Shown: positions 53,980 to 63,787, counted from the stretch's first letter. The stretch: 64,000 nt of DNA from Marinobacter nanhaiticus D15-8W (GCF_036511935.1 NZ_AP028878.1:1612001-1676000), one strand, 5' to 3'. Numbers and translations: made by a program. The notes: generated by a model from the letters alone, not told the origin.

Positions 53980-54011
53980 AGGCCTGCAGAGAACTCCGCC
54001 TCGGCAGGCCT
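53980..54011 (-). terminator. Terminator between convergent genes
   Basis: AGGCCTGC and GCAGGCCT pair around 16 bases. On the minus strand the hairpin is followed by CCTTTT, so it mainly serves the chemoreceptor gene, but it may act both ways. Confidence 0.65.
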
Positions 54012-54023
54012 TGAGTCGGGTAG

Positions 54024-55322
54024 TTAGTGACTGATCGACGCGACAGCCTCGAGTACCCGCTCGGCGCCAGTGCTGATGTCTCTAACGATCGTCTCCACGC
54101 TGGCTACCTGGGTTTGGCCTTCACCGGCCACATTCGCCACTTCCTCGATCTTCCTCACTACCTCTTCGGTTAACGTAAGGTTCTCGTGGATAACCTTCTC
54201 GATTTCCGCTGTGGATTCGCCACTGCGCGCAGCCAACTGTCGCACCTCGTCAGCAACCACCGCAAAGCCGCGGCCCTGCTCACCGGCCCGGGCTGCTTCG
54301 ATGGCGGCATTCAGTGCCAGCAGGTTGGTCTGATCGGCTACGCCGGAGATGGTGCCGACGATGCGTTCGATATTCTGGGATTGCGCGTTGAGCTTCGCGA
54401 TGACCTGTTTGGTCTGATCGATCCGCTCGCGAATCAGGTCCGTGGTCTTCATCGAGCTGGCCAGGGAATCCGTTGCCTGGGATGCACTGCGTGCGGTCTC
54501 CTGGGCGGTCGAGAAGGCGACTCCGGCGGCTTTGCTGGTGCGTTCCGTCTGGGCGACGTAATCGGTGATGTCGCTGGCAAATTTAACCACCTTCCAGACC
54601 TTGCCATCGTCATCGATGATCGGGTTATAGGACGCCTCGAGCCATAACTCGTCCCCGTTGGCGCGAAGCCGCTCGAACTTCCCCGACTTGTATTGGCCGC
54701 GAGCCAGGTCGTCCCAGAAAGTAGGGTTCTCTTTGTGGAAATTGGGTTTGCAGAAGATCTTGTGATGCTTGCCCCGAATGGACTCCAGAGAATAGCCCAC
54801 CGCATTCAGGAAATTGCCGTTGGCGGTAAGGATTGTGCCATCCGGTGTGAATTCGATAACGGCCATGGAACGATTGATGGCATCGAAAACGGCCGTCTGA
54901 CGGCTGATCTTCTGGTGTTTGTCGGTGACGTCATAGGCCAGCTTGATCACCTTGTATACCCGACCCTCACCATTACGTACGGGTAGGTAGGTGGCTTCCA
55001 GCCAGATTTCATTGCCCTTGCCATCATACCGGCAAAAGGTACCGGCCTGATTCTTTCCCTCGGCGAGTTTGCTCCAGAACTGGCGGTATTCGGAGGACCC
55101 GGCATAGTCTGCGTCACAGAACATCCGGTGATGTTTACCCTGAATTTCATCGAGCCTATAGCCCACCACGCCGAGAAAGAGGGGGTTGGCGGTCAGGATA
55201 TGGCCGTCGGGTGTGAATTCGATGGTCGCGACTGCCGTCCGGATGGCGTCGATTGTCGACTGCAATTCGTTGATGGTGTCCTTCTGCTTTTCGATCTGAC
55301 GAGTGTGCTTGGTAAAAATCAT
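54024..55322 (-). CDS. BdlA-like chemoreceptor with two PAS domains
   Basis: 432 residues from ATG 55322. Soluble: two PAS domains in tandem with nearly parallel wording ([24 protein letters not shown] and [32 protein letters not shown] and GKHHKIFC), then the MCP signalling domain ([37 protein letters not shown]). This is the layout of Pseudomonas BdlA, a biofilm-dispersal sensor that can bind haem; no membrane helix is present. An ATG 19 codons earlier (55379) is in frame but crosses a hairpin. Confidence 0.9.
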   Translation of the reverse strand: MIFTKHTRQIEKQKDTINELQSTIDAIRTAVATIEFTPDGHILTANPLFLGVVGYRLDEIQGKHHRMFCDADYAGSSEYRQFWSKLAEGKNQAGTFCRYDGKGNEIWLEATYLPVRNGEGRVYKVIKLAYDVTDKHQKISRQTAVFDAINRSMAVIEFTPDGTILTANGNFLNAVGYSLESIRGKHHKIFCKPNFHKENPTFWDDLARGQYKSGKFERLRANGDELWLEASYNPIIDDDGKVWKVVKFASDITDYVAQTERTSKAAGVAFSTAQETARSASQATDSLASSMKTTDLIRERIDQTKQVIAKLNAQSQNIERIVGTISGVADQTNLLALNAAIEAARAGEQGRGFAVVADEVRQLAARSGESTAEIEKVIHENLTLTEEVVRKIEEVANVAGEGQTQVASVETIVRDISTGAERVLEAVASISH

Positions 55323-55360
55323 GGTTGTTGATCCGGCGCAGACTTGTTTATTAGATATAC

Positions 55361-55385
55361 AAAAAACTAGCTTCTGCACCTAGTT
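55361..55385 (-). terminator. Hairpin with T-run in the BdlA-like leader
   Basis: AACTAG and CTAGTT pair around 9 bases, with six T following on the gene's strand, about 38 bp before the preferred start codon. The stem is short; it could be a weak attenuator. Confidence 0.35.
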
Positions 55386-55664
55386 AAGCGGCAGTGCAGT
55401 TTTTGAGCTATAGGGGCATCGACGTATGGATGTGCGATTGAGGTATAGGCAACCGCAAAAAAGGTCCATTTAGCCATGCAGAACAATCAGCTAGTGAGTA
55501 CGGTGGGAGGGAGGAAGCAGTTTCGTCAGAACGTAAACAATTGTCAGAGAGCTCGCGGGTGGCTGGTGCTCGAGACCGATAGAGTCTCTTCACAGTGTGA
55601 GGAAACCCCAGTAAGGGAAGGCTTATGGCCCTCGTTTCAGGGTGCGGGGATGGTCGGCTCCGCG

Positions 55665-55964
55665 TTACGCGCCAAAATCCAGCTGCTGAGAGGCAATACG
55701 CGCTTCCATACAGACGGCACAGTTGACCTTGCTGCAGGCGCTCGGATCGTGAATGTCCATGCCCAGTTGAAGGGTTGCTGTGGTTCGAGGGCGGTTCAAC
55801 CCGCGGTACTGGTTGAGGTGGCCCCGCAATGCGGTTTCTGCGGCGGAGGCATCGGCGAAAGGCCCCAGATCGACCTGTTCGCGGGTCCTGACATACCAAC
55901 CGACGAGGGTGCGAATGAATCGGTCCGTGCGGATCGGCGAGAACTGCTGGCGTACGACTGACAT
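55665..55964 (-). CDS. DUF6316-like small protein
   Basis: 99 residues from ATG 55964, fixed by AAGGAAGGA upstream. The N-terminal half (RTDRFIRTLVGWYVRTREQVDLGPFADASAAETALRGHL) matches the DUF6316 type, a WYVRTRE-GPF beta motif. The C-terminus holds three cysteines (CSKVNCAVCME) that may bind metal. Function unknown. The 55323-55664 stretch that follows holds no other gene. Confidence 0.72.
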   Translation of the reverse strand: MSVVRQQFSPIRTDRFIRTLVGWYVRTREQVDLGPFADASAAETALRGHLNQYRGLNRPRTTATLQLGMDIHDPSACSKVNCAVCMEARIASQQLDFGA

Positions 55965-56300
55965 CTCGAATCCTTCCTTTGGCTCATTATCGACTGCGGG
56001 CCAAAACCCCGGAAATGATGACCCTTTTCCCGAACGATGCACTTGGACCACATGACGCCACGTGTGCTTCTTCGGGCTAAAGGTCTGGCCCGATCCTTGG
56101 CTGCGACGACAGGTTGGACCAAGGTGCAACCATCCATCCCATTCACCGCTCACAGTATGAGATACCGCGCTTCGAATTGTACTTACAGAAGTTATCAGGT
56201 TGTAGCAAAAGTTTACATAAACCTAGGTTTATGAAGAACAGGAACTCTTATTGGGTTTTGGGCAATCCCGGGCTCCAGGCCGCTGGTGGCTTCAGTCAAC
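55965..56300. other. Intergenic region with a long palindrome
   Basis: About 336 bp between the DUF6316 gene and the MFS gene. Contains the 18-bp perfect palindrome at 56216-56233 and no supported gene. Promoter for the DUF6316 gene should lie in its left part. Confidence 0.4.
56216..56233. repeat. Perfect 18-bp palindrome CATAAACCTAGGTTTATG
   Basis: Reads the same on both strands without mismatch. It lies 68 bp beyond the MFS stop and about 250 bp upstream of the DUF6316 start. Too AT-rich and without T-run for a good terminator; could be an operator. Confidence 0.6.
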
Positions 56301-57605
56301 CTATTCCACTTCCTTCATGCGTAGAGCGCTGACCGTTCCCAACGCGCCCATTAACCCGAGCAGAATAATGACAGCGGTGGCGGAAATGAGTGACGCGAGC
56401 GCACTTAGCCCGCCGGTAACCAGGAGAAGGACGCCAATGACAGTATTGCTCACGGCCGTGTAGTCCGTGCGTTTGTTGCCGCCTGCCATATCCACAAGGT
56501 AGGTTTTGCGCCCCAGGCGTACACCAGCGTGGGCAATACCGAGAATGAAGAACGCCACTGGATAAAACCAGGCGCTTTGCAGGTTGCCCCCGTAATACAG
56601 GTTGAGCCCGCCGACACCCAGGCAGACGCCGCTGGCGATAGCGGCGCCCCGGATCATTACCTGGCGGCTGGATTTATCAGCCATCCAGCCCCAGACCGAT
56701 GCGCTGACGGAGCTGGCCAGGCTGCTTGCCAGCAGGAAACCGCCAAGAAGCCAACCGCTCTCGCCTTGCTGCTGAGCCAGGAGTACAAAATAGGGCGAGG
56801 CGAGGGCAGAGCAGAGAAGCAGTGCGCGGGTAATGACGAAGTGCCGGAAGGGTGGGTCGTCCCGCAACAAGGACAGGCTACGGAACGCTTCCTGCAAGGC
56901 ATGGCCCCCGCCGCCGGTTTCCCCGGGTTCCTCTTCGATACCGCTAAACAGGACGGCGGCAATGAGCCAGAGCACCGCCGCCAGGCCGAGCAGGGTCACG
57001 TAGAAACCGGTCGAAGGATCCCCCTGGTTCCAGAACAGCAGGAAAGTGAGGGCGACGGTCGCGCTGCCACCCAGGGTCGTTGCCAGCCCGGACAGACGAC
57101 CGCGACGCGTTTTGGGAACGGTTTTGCCCTGGATATCCTTCATGGCGACCGAGCAGAAGCCGCGGGCGAGAGAGAAAACGACCAGCGCACCGATGACTCC
57201 AAGGCCTGCCGCATTGCCCTCAAGGAACCATACGCTCGCGGCCATGGCGGCAACGCTCGCGGCCTGTCCGAGGCTGCCACCTATCCAGAACCACTTGCGT
57301 ACGGGTTTCTGCCGGACCCAAGCGCCGATGACCATCTGCGGAATCAGCGACCCCGATTCACGGATCGGCACCAGCCAGGCGACGAGACCGGGTGCTCCCA
57401 CGGCGCCCAGTAGCCATGCCAGCACCGTCTTGGGGCTGATCAACAGGTCGCCCAGCTTGGTGAGTACCAGGCTGCCGAGAATCAGGAAGAAGTTGCGTGG
57501 AACCTCCTTGCAGGCGTCGTCGGATATGTCCTTGCAGGTCCGGGCGTCCTCCTCATTGGCAATGAGGCTGTAGAGCTGTTCTGCCGTATCGCGCTGGTTA
57601 GCCAA
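56301..57605 (-). CDS. MFS transporter
   Basis: 434 residues from a TTG at 57605, chosen because AAAGGAG stands six or seven bases upstream; the first TTG at 57623 has no such site. About twelve hydrophobic segments with MFS features: QKPVRKWFWIGG, GKTVPKTRRGRLSGLATTLGG after helix 4, SSRQVMIRGAA in the second half. Substrate unknown; it lies downstream of the iron operon on the same strand but 157 bp away. Confidence 0.85.
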   Translation of the reverse strand: MANQRDTAEQLYSLIANEEDARTCKDISDDACKEVPRNFFLILGSLVLTKLGDLLISPKTVLAWLLGAVGAPGLVAWLVPIRESGSLIPQMVIGAWVRQKPVRKWFWIGGSLGQAASVAAMAASVWFLEGNAAGLGVIGALVVFSLARGFCSVAMKDIQGKTVPKTRRGRLSGLATTLGGSATVALTFLLFWNQGDPSTGFYVTLLGLAAVLWLIAAVLFSGIEEEPGETGGGGHALQEAFRSLSLLRDDPPFRHFVITRALLLCSALASPYFVLLAQQQGESGWLLGGFLLASSLASSVSASVWGWMADKSSRQVMIRGAAIASGVCLGVGGLNLYYGGNLQSAWFYPVAFFILGIAHAGVRLGRKTYLVDMAGGNKRTDYTAVSNTVIGVLLLVTGGLSALASLISATAVIILLGLMGALGTVSALRMKEVE

Positions 57606-57761
57606 AGACACACTCCTTTGCAATCCAAAAAACGGGATATTAACAGCCGCAATCCATCACCGACAGGCGATGTGTCGCGTCAATGGATGAAAGCAGGTTA
57701 CGTCAGCACGGCGCATGCAGATTAACAGGAGCGTGTTGGTTTGGATTCGGCTGGAGTAGAG

Positions 57762-58868
57762 CTAGGCGAAGAGTGTCAGGTGGTTATCCCAGCGCAGATC
57801 CAGGTGGGTCAGCAATTCAGGACGTTCGCGGTCCGGATGAATCAGTTGAACCGAACCGTTGCCCGAGGACACCACGAAGCCGCCCCCTGCGAGGGGGAGT
57901 GCGCCGGCTACGTCCGGCACATCGAGGCTGCGGACGTAACGGCTCTTCCGGTAATCGATGATGACGACACGATTACCACGGGGCGCGGTGATCGCGGCAT
58001 AGGCCGTTTCGGGGTGTACGGCGATGCTCGCGGTGTAATTGCGCAGCCGGGACTGATCGTCTTCCGGAAGGGCAATTTCGCTGAACTTGCCGGTGTGGCC
58101 GTCCAGTCGCGCTATCAGGGGCGGCGTCTCCCATTCGGGGCCCTGGTACTGGTAGCCAGCGATAACGGTGCCATCGGGGGCGATGTCGAGGTGGCGGCAG
58201 CTCAATTGGTGATGTGAGGGCGTGAAACGTTGATGGATGCGGCCGTCCCGGCGATCCATCAGCACGAGTGCCGTTTCCATGGTGTCCAGGTTGAGCTTGA
58301 TGCGGTCGTAGTCAGGATGGGTCTTGATGCCGCCTAATGCGATGACCAGTGTTTCGCCGTCCGGGTGCAGGCGCAATTCGTGGGGACCGATGCCGTCCAG
58401 CGCATAATCGGCGATGTGCCGATAATTTTCGTCGGCATCGTAGACACGTATCACGCCTTCTCCAGAGGGAAAATGGTTCAGCGTGACATAGAGGTAGCGA
58501 CTGTCACGGCTGAAGACACCGTGACCGTAGAAGTGGAATCCCTCGCGCGCTTCGATCCGTGCGACTTCCTCGCCGCGCCGGGTGTCGACGATATAGAAAT
58601 GCCGTCCTGGCCGGCGGGCAAACAACAGGGCATGTTCGATACCCGGGCGCTGGCACCCGCCGTGGCAGCGGTCGTCGACGGGAATCTGGAATCGGGGGCG
58701 GCCCGCCAGGTCGATGCCGGCGATGAAGTGATTGCCGGCGGCATCGTCCACCGCGCTGAGCACGAGGGGCTGGCGCCCCGCACCCGTCGCCAGGGCCAGT
58801 CGCGCGCCAAATCCGGCCAGGGACAGACCGGCGAGCGTGGCCTGGAGAAAACGGCGTCGAGTCATCAT
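57762..58868 (-). CDS. DUF1513 Tat-exported beta-propeller-like protein
   Basis: 368 residues from ATG 58868. A twin-arginine signal (TRRRFLQATLAGLSLAGFG) indicates export in folded form. The rest is a DUF1513 repeat protein (ALNHFPSGEGVIRVYDADENY-like blades, LDIAPDGTVIAGYQYQG, AITAPRGNRVVIIDYR). It closes the imelysin/di-heme operon, 10 bp after the second imelysin gene, as in Pseudomonas iron loci. Confidence 0.9.
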   Translation of the reverse strand: MMTRRRFLQATLAGLSLAGFGARLALATGAGRQPLVLSAVDDAAGNHFIAGIDLAGRPRFQIPVDDRCHGGCQRPGIEHALLFARRPGRHFYIVDTRRGEEVARIEAREGFHFYGHGVFSRDSRYLYVTLNHFPSGEGVIRVYDADENYRHIADYALDGIGPHELRLHPDGETLVIALGGIKTHPDYDRIKLNLDTMETALVLMDRRDGRIHQRFTPSHHQLSCRHLDIAPDGTVIAGYQYQGPEWETPPLIARLDGHTGKFSEIALPEDDQSRLRNYTASIAVHPETAYAAITAPRGNRVVIIDYRKSRYVRSLDVPDVAGALPLAGGGFVVSSGNGSVQLIHPDRERPELLTHLDLRWDNHLTLFA

Positions 58869-58878
58869 TGACGGAGCC

Positions 58879-59898
58879 TCAATCACCATCACTGGAATTG
58901 AAGCCGCGCCGGATTCCGAGCGCCGGAGCGATACGATTCTCCAGCACCTGTTCGAGCTGCGTGACTTCGATGAACAGTGACTGCAATCCGCGGTACTTCG
59001 CATCGTCTTCCAGTGAGGGTGCGAGCGCATCGGGCAGCGCATCGAGTTCCTCTAGTGTGCTCTCGAACTGCTTGTCGAGCTTTTCGGCGAGTTCCTGATG
59101 TCCCTGCTGGGTCAACAGCCTGTCCAGCCCCGGTCGCAGGTACCGATCCATGCCCTGTATGCTGGCGCGAATCGCTGCCAGTGAATAGCCGCTGCGCCAG
59201 GCGTCGCCAAGATAGGGGTTGCGCTTGGGCGTGCCCCGTAACCCCATGGGGTCGGCCAGGCGCCGGTCCAGAAGGATCTCCAGACCGTTCAGCCCCGCCT
59301 CGACGGTGCGGGCAGTGTAGCTATCGGTTTCCAGGAAATGGGAAGAGAATCGTTGCCAGTCTGCGGAAAGACTACCCGTTGTTGCCGCGAGGTGACCAGC
59401 GATGGCGGTTAGCAGGGCACATGTCCTCTCTGCCGGCAAGGCGTCGTCCGCTTGGTTCATACGCGTATCGAACAGGAGGTACTCCATCGCTGGAAAGCCT
59501 TGTAGTGCGACGCCGGCTTCTGCGACCTGCTGCTCGTCGGCGGTATTCTGGTCGAGGGCGAAGCCTACCTTGCGGGCCACAAGGTTCTTGGTGTCGGGCC
59601 AGAACTGGATTTGCCAGGCACGGCTGTTCTGCTCGATGGGCCCGAAGTCGACGAACCGGACACGTTGCCACTGGAGGAAGGCGGATTTCCAGGCGTTCTC
59701 GACGTGGGCGCGGTTCTCCGGACTGGGCGCTTCACAGTAGGTTTGGGTCGTCTGGTGTAGGTCGATCACGTGTTCGGCGAGGGTCTCGTAGCCGGCGGCG
59801 ATGTCTGTCTGCCATTGTGCGCGGGGCGACTCGGCGGCCTGCAGTAGGGGCGCGATAACGATAGCCAAGGCTGGAATCAGGTGTCGTAAGCCGGGCAT
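58879..59898 (-). CDS. Second imelysin-family protein
   Basis: 339 residues from ATG 59898, chosen because AGGAG stands six bases upstream rather than touching the earlier ATG. Signal peptide, then a single imelysin domain with WKSAFLQWQRVRFVDFGPIEQN and GFPAMEYLLFDTRMN; the GxHxxE motif of true imelysins is replaced by GFPAMEY, as usual in this second paralogue. Likely periplasmic and iron-related. Confidence 0.87.
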   Translation of the reverse strand: MPGLRHLIPALAIVIAPLLQAAESPRAQWQTDIAAGYETLAEHVIDLHQTTQTYCEAPSPENRAHVENAWKSAFLQWQRVRFVDFGPIEQNSRAWQIQFWPDTKNLVARKVGFALDQNTADEQQVAEAGVALQGFPAMEYLLFDTRMNQADDALPAERTCALLTAIAGHLAATTGSLSADWQRFSSHFLETDSYTARTVEAGLNGLEILLDRRLADPMGLRGTPKRNPYLGDAWRSGYSLAAIRASIQGMDRYLRPGLDRLLTQQGHQELAEKLDKQFESTLEELDALPDALAPSLEDDAKYRGLQSLFIEVTQLEQVLENRIAPALGIRRGFNSSDGD

Positions 59899-59928
59899 CG
59901 GCATCTCCTATCAGAATGATTTGAGGAA

Positions 59929-61365
59929 CTACAGCGATTCAAGGAACTGCAGCAGGGCGTCGCGTTTGTCCTGCGCCAGCGATCGATACTGGTCGGCTGC
60001 GTTCTGGGCTTCGCCGCCGTGCCAGAGGATGGCTTCCTCCGGCGTACGGGCCCGGCCGTCGTGAAGGAAACCGGCACGAGGGTTGACCGTTTGCGCCAAT
60101 CCCAGACCCCACAGGGGGGGTGTACGCCACTCCGTGCCGTCGGCCTCGAACTCCCGGCGGTTGTCAGCGAGTCCGGGTCCCATGTCGTGTAGTAGCAAGT
60201 CCGTATAGGGCCAGATTGTTTGCTGGCTCAGGTCCGGCCGGTCAACCACGGTTCCGGTTACTTGGCGGGGCGTGTGGCAACCTGCGCAGCCGATACCGTT
60301 GAACAGCCGTCCGCCTTGCTGTACCTCGGGGTTCTCCATGTTGCGGCGCATCGGTACGGCGAGGCTTCTGGCATAGAAGTCGATGAACCGGGCAATCTTG
60401 TCGCTTACCTCAGGGGTACCGCCATCGGGAAAGCCGTCGCACCCTTGTTCTGGCGTGCAGTCGGTCGCGGCCACCAAAGTGGACGTTAGCCCCATGTCGC
60501 CGGAAAACGCACCCATACTCTGTTGCAGGACGCTGGGCTCGCCAGCCTTCCAGCCAAAGCGCCCCAGCACGGTTTTCCCGGCGGCCTTGTCCCAGACTCG
60601 ATTGGCACGTCCGGAGAGCCCGTCGCCGTCGTTATCTTCCGCATCGGCCCGGGCGAGAATGGTTTCTTCAGGAATAGCTGCAATCAGTCCGAGACCGATC
60701 ATGGGTGGTGCGACACGCGGCGACACCAGCAGGTCCTGAGGCAGGGGGCCATAGTTTGCGTTGTCGATATGATAGACCGGGCGCTCAAGCGCAACCCTCG
60801 TGCCGTCTGGCAATACCTGTTCGACGGACTCCCAGGTCAGCCGTAGATCGGCTTCTGGCTTATGGCCGGAAATAGCTGCAGTCTGTAGCTGGCTGCCGTA
60901 GACCGGCGCGGGCTTGAAACCATGGGTTTTTAGCAGTTCGGCATCGCCTACCGGGTCGGCAGGCACCGACAGGCGCAGGAAAAGCGATACGGATGGTTCG
61001 TCGATGGTTGGCGGATGCCCACGACCATCCTTGATGTGGCAGCCCTGGCAGGAGTTCGTGTTAAACAGCGGGCCCAGGCCGTCCCGTGCGTCGGTGCTCG
61101 AGGGCGCTTCCACCCAGGGATTCCGGAAGAAGCTGTTGCCCACGCTGAAGTCCAGCCGCTTGGTCATCGACAGGTTGGCTTGCGGCAGCGAATAGGCGTT
61201 GCGGTCGAATTGTTCCACCGAACCTTCGCCGCCTGTCATCGGTGTGTCCTGGACGGGCGGGTCAGTAGCTGCTCCGGTAGCGGTGCCGGCCAGTGCTGCG
61301 AGAAGCGCCGGGGCTAACCGGCGCCAGGATATCTTGAACACGTTACTGTTGCTCTTCAACGGCAT
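59929..61365 (-). CDS. Di-heme oxidoreductase (DUF1111 / DHOR)
   Basis: 478 residues: a signal peptide (1-33), then two CxxCH haem motifs, CQGCH (about 108) and CAGCH (about 367). Other features are GLGPLFNTNSCQGCHIKDGRGHP, RFGWKAGEPSVLQQSMGAFSGDMG and FLHDGRARTPEEAILWHGGEAQ. Widely called thiol oxidoreductase; electrons and substrate are unknown. Second gene of the operon. Confidence 0.92.
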   Translation of the reverse strand: MPLKSNSNVFKISWRRLAPALLAALAGTATGAATDPPVQDTPMTGGEGSVEQFDRNAYSLPQANLSMTKRLDFSVGNSFFRNPWVEAPSSTDARDGLGPLFNTNSCQGCHIKDGRGHPPTIDEPSVSLFLRLSVPADPVGDAELLKTHGFKPAPVYGSQLQTAAISGHKPEADLRLTWESVEQVLPDGTRVALERPVYHIDNANYGPLPQDLLVSPRVAPPMIGLGLIAAIPEETILARADAEDNDGDGLSGRANRVWDKAAGKTVLGRFGWKAGEPSVLQQSMGAFSGDMGLTSTLVAATDCTPEQGCDGFPDGGTPEVSDKIARFIDFYARSLAVPMRRNMENPEVQQGGRLFNGIGCAGCHTPRQVTGTVVDRPDLSQQTIWPYTDLLLHDMGPGLADNRREFEADGTEWRTPPLWGLGLAQTVNPRAGFLHDGRARTPEEAILWHGGEAQNAADQYRSLAQDKRDALLQFLESL

Positions 61366-61464
61366 GGAGCCCGGTTAGGTATCAGCCGGACTCTCTGGTT
61401 TAAGCGGAACCTATGCTATCTGGGGCCGGTCGGGGCCCCATAGCTTAAACGAACAGACCGCGCT

Positions 61465-62766
61465 TTAGAATGTGTGGCCCGCGTCGTCCGGCTGCAGCGA
61501 TGCGACACCCAGAATATTGGATGCCTTCTCGATGGAGCCCGTCTGCGCCACGAGCGCCGAGATGGCATCGTTGATCATCGCCGCACCTTCCTCGTTTCCC
61601 GGGGCGATCATCATGTCAAAGGTCATGGCATTACTGGACGCCTCGGCGCGGTCTTTCATGCTCTGTAACGCCTTTACCGAACTGTTTAAATCGGAGCGTA
61701 GGCGCTTGTCCAGTTCCGGATCGGTTGCGGCGACCAGGTCGGACAAGGACGGACCGGTTATCGTGCTACCGTCCACGCGCGTATAGCTGCCCGTATAGAC
61801 GTTACGGATGCCAATGGCGTTGTAGTAGTGGGAGTTGTGGGTGTTGTCGCTGAAGCAGTCGTGTTCGTCTTCATAGGAATTGGCCTCCAGCGCGACCTTC
61901 ATGCGTTCGCCAGCCAGTTCACCCAGGGATAGCGAGCCCATGCCGAACAGCATTTTCTGGATTGCTGCTTGTGGTTCCATGGCCAGCAGTTCAGCGCGGT
62001 AGTTATCGCTGCTGCCTGGCGCCCACTGGGAAGCCATCCATTCCAGGTCGGACACCAGCAGATCGGTCACTGCGTCTAGATAGGCGGCCCGGCGCTCGCA
62101 GTTGCCGTGGGTGCAGTCACTATCCGTGGCGTAGTCGGTCACCGGGCGCTCGCCGTTGCCAGACTCGAAACCATGACGATCCTGGCCCCAGAGTAGGAAT
62201 TCGATCGCGTGATAGCCGGTAGCCACGTTGGCCTCGGAACCGCCGATTTCATTCAGCTCGGCCAGCAGTTCCGGTGTCAGAACGGCGACGTCGACGGATT
62301 CTCCACCCACGTTGACCGTTTCGCTGGCGATAATATTGACGGTGGCGCCTTCGTTACCCAGTTCGTACTGGTAGTCGTTGATTTCCACGTAGTCGATCAG
62401 GCCTTCATCCAGCGGCCATGCGTTCAGCTGGCCTTCCCAGTCGTCGACGATGGCGTTGCCGAAGCGGAAGACTTCGCTCTGCTGGTAGGGCACCCGTGCC
62501 TCGAGCCAGGCAGCCTTGGCCGTCGCGAGGTTGTCTGCGGTCGGGTTGGCGATGAGTGCGTCGGTGGCTTTATCCAGGGCGCGCGCCGTTTTAAGGGCGT
62601 CGTGGTAGGTGGCGTAGGCAACGTCTGTATACTGTTCGACCACATTGGCCGGTGTCGCCGGTTCTTCATTCATCGCTGATTCGCCGGACAACGTTCCGCA
62701 TGCGGTGATCACAGCCGGTGTCGTGATCGCAAAGGTCAAGGCTTTGAGTGGAAAGCGGGCCCCCAT
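61465..62766 (-). CDS. Imelysin IrpA-type lipoprotein
   Basis: 433 residues from ATG 62766, fixed by AGGGAGC upstream; an ATG at 62814 would sit inside the Fur-like site. Lipobox-like VITACG, then the imelysin domain: DALKTARALDKATDALIANPT, WLEARVPYQQSEVFRFGNAIVDDWEGQLNAWPLDEGLIDYV and the GxHxxE motif in GYHAIEFLLWGQD. Relatives (IrpA, ICMP) bind iron or act as surface peptidases. First gene of the operon. Confidence 0.9.
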   Translation of the reverse strand: MGARFPLKALTFAITTPAVITACGTLSGESAMNEEPATPANVVEQYTDVAYATYHDALKTARALDKATDALIANPTADNLATAKAAWLEARVPYQQSEVFRFGNAIVDDWEGQLNAWPLDEGLIDYVEINDYQYELGNEGATVNIIASETVNVGGESVDVAVLTPELLAELNEIGGSEANVATGYHAIEFLLWGQDRHGFESGNGERPVTDYATDSDCTHGNCERRAAYLDAVTDLLVSDLEWMASQWAPGSSDNYRAELLAMEPQAAIQKMLFGMGSLSLGELAGERMKVALEANSYEDEHDCFSDNTHNSHYYNAIGIRNVYTGSYTRVDGSTITGPSLSDLVAATDPELDKRLRSDLNSSVKALQSMKDRAEASSNAMTFDMMIAPGNEEGAAMINDAISALVAQTGSIEKASNILGVASLQPDDAGHTF

Positions 62767-62798
62767 GGAAATGCTCCCTGTCAATACGAGGTTGTTGA

Positions 62799-62827
62799 AT
62801 AATTTTAATGACACTCATTTGTATTTG
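62799..62827 (-). promoter_or_regulatory. Fur-box-like site
   Basis: AATGACACTCATT (62807-62819), an inverted repeat with AT-rich flanks (AATAATTTT and TGTATTT), fits a Fur half-site array. It sits just downstream of the promoter, where Fur would block transcription of the imelysin operon. Confidence 0.5.
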
Positions 62828-62829
62828 CG

Positions 62830-62857
62830 ATTATAAAGGCGCGTTAATGTTTTGCAA
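62830..62857 (-). promoter_or_regulatory. Sigma-70 promoter of the imelysin operon
   Basis: On the minus strand TTGCAA (62857-62852) and TATAAT (62835-62830) are 16 bases apart, a near-consensus -35/-10 pair, about 63 bp before the start codon. Confidence 0.7.
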
Positions 62858-62950
62858 TGAAATCGATGGCCACATGTCGAAGTAGAGTTGCTGGATGCCA
62901 CCGCTTGCGGCTTAATGAGCCACTGCCATTTTCGGGAAATCTGTTGCGTT

Positions 62951-63787
62951 ATGCTGAGTTACCTCCACGCCTTCCACGCCGGCAATTTCGCTGACGTCCA
63001 CAAGCATCTCGGGCTTTTCGTTGCGCTGAAGCTGATGCAGCGGAAACCTACCCCAATTGCCTGTTTTGATACCCATGGCGGAAGTGCGCTTTACGACCTT
63101 GCTGGCGACAAGGCCCGCAAGACCGGGGAAGCGTATGCGGGCGTACAGCGCGTTTGGCAACGGCGAGCAACGTTGGAGCATGAGCTCTGGCCAGAGGTCT
63201 GGGGGCTGATCGGCGGTGACCCGAACGAAGCAGCGTTACGTTACTACCCGGGATCGCCTGCCTGGCTGGAGGGTTTGCGACGGGAGCAGGACAGCGTAAC
63301 CGCTTTCGAGCTGCATTCGAATGAAAGCTCGCGGCTGCAGCAGTGGGCGGCATCGACGTCGGTCGGCGTGATTGCAGCCGACGGCTTCAGGGGATTGCTA
63401 TCGGCCCTGCCGCCGCGGGAGCCGCGCCTGTTCACGTTGATCGATCCGCCTTACGAGATCAAGGATGACTACGCCAGGACGGCCGATACGTTGATCCGCG
63501 CCTGGAAGCGCTGTCGCCACGGCGTCTATCTTGTATGGTATCCGGTGCTGCCTGAGGCCCAGTTCGAACGGATGATCGAGCAGGTCCAGGGCAGTCCGAT
63601 GACCAAGGTTTTGCGCAGTCAATACTTGCTGGACCAACCACCGGAGCGGGGTATGGCGGGTTCCGGACTATTGCTGGTAAATCCGCCGTGGGGCTGGGCC
63701 GATGCCATCCAGTCGATGCTGGGCGAGATCCATGCCAGCGGGGCGATTGCCGCGCGCCATCAGCTTGACTGGGTAGTGCCTGAGTGA
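62951..63787 (+). CDS. rlmJ: 23S rRNA A2030 N6-methyltransferase
   Basis: 278 residues from ATG 62951, the natural start MLSYLHAFHAGNFADVHKH. Other RlmJ features: CFDTHGGSALYDL, RYYPGSPA, the catalytic LIDPPYE (DPPY), LVWYPV and GSGLLLVNPPW. Methylates A2030 of 23S rRNA using S-adenosylmethionine. Confidence 0.95.
   Translation: MLSYLHAFHAGNFADVHKHLGLFVALKLMQRKPTPIACFDTHGGSALYDLAGDKARKTGEAYAGVQRVWQRRATLEHELWPEVWGLIGGDPNEAALRYYPGSPAWLEGLRREQDSVTAFELHSNESSRLQQWAASTSVGVIAADGFRGLLSALPPREPRLFTLIDPPYEIKDDYARTADTLIRAWKRCRHGVYLVWYPVLPEAQFERMIEQVQGSPMTKVLRSQYLLDQPPERGMAGSGLLLVNPPWGWADAIQSMLGEIHASGAIAARHQLDWVVPE

Noticed and set aside
55408..55899. Leftward frame of 163 codons between the receptor and the DUF6316 gene
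   Set aside because: Overlaps the DUF6316 gene in another frame and lacks a ribosome site and protein-like sequence.
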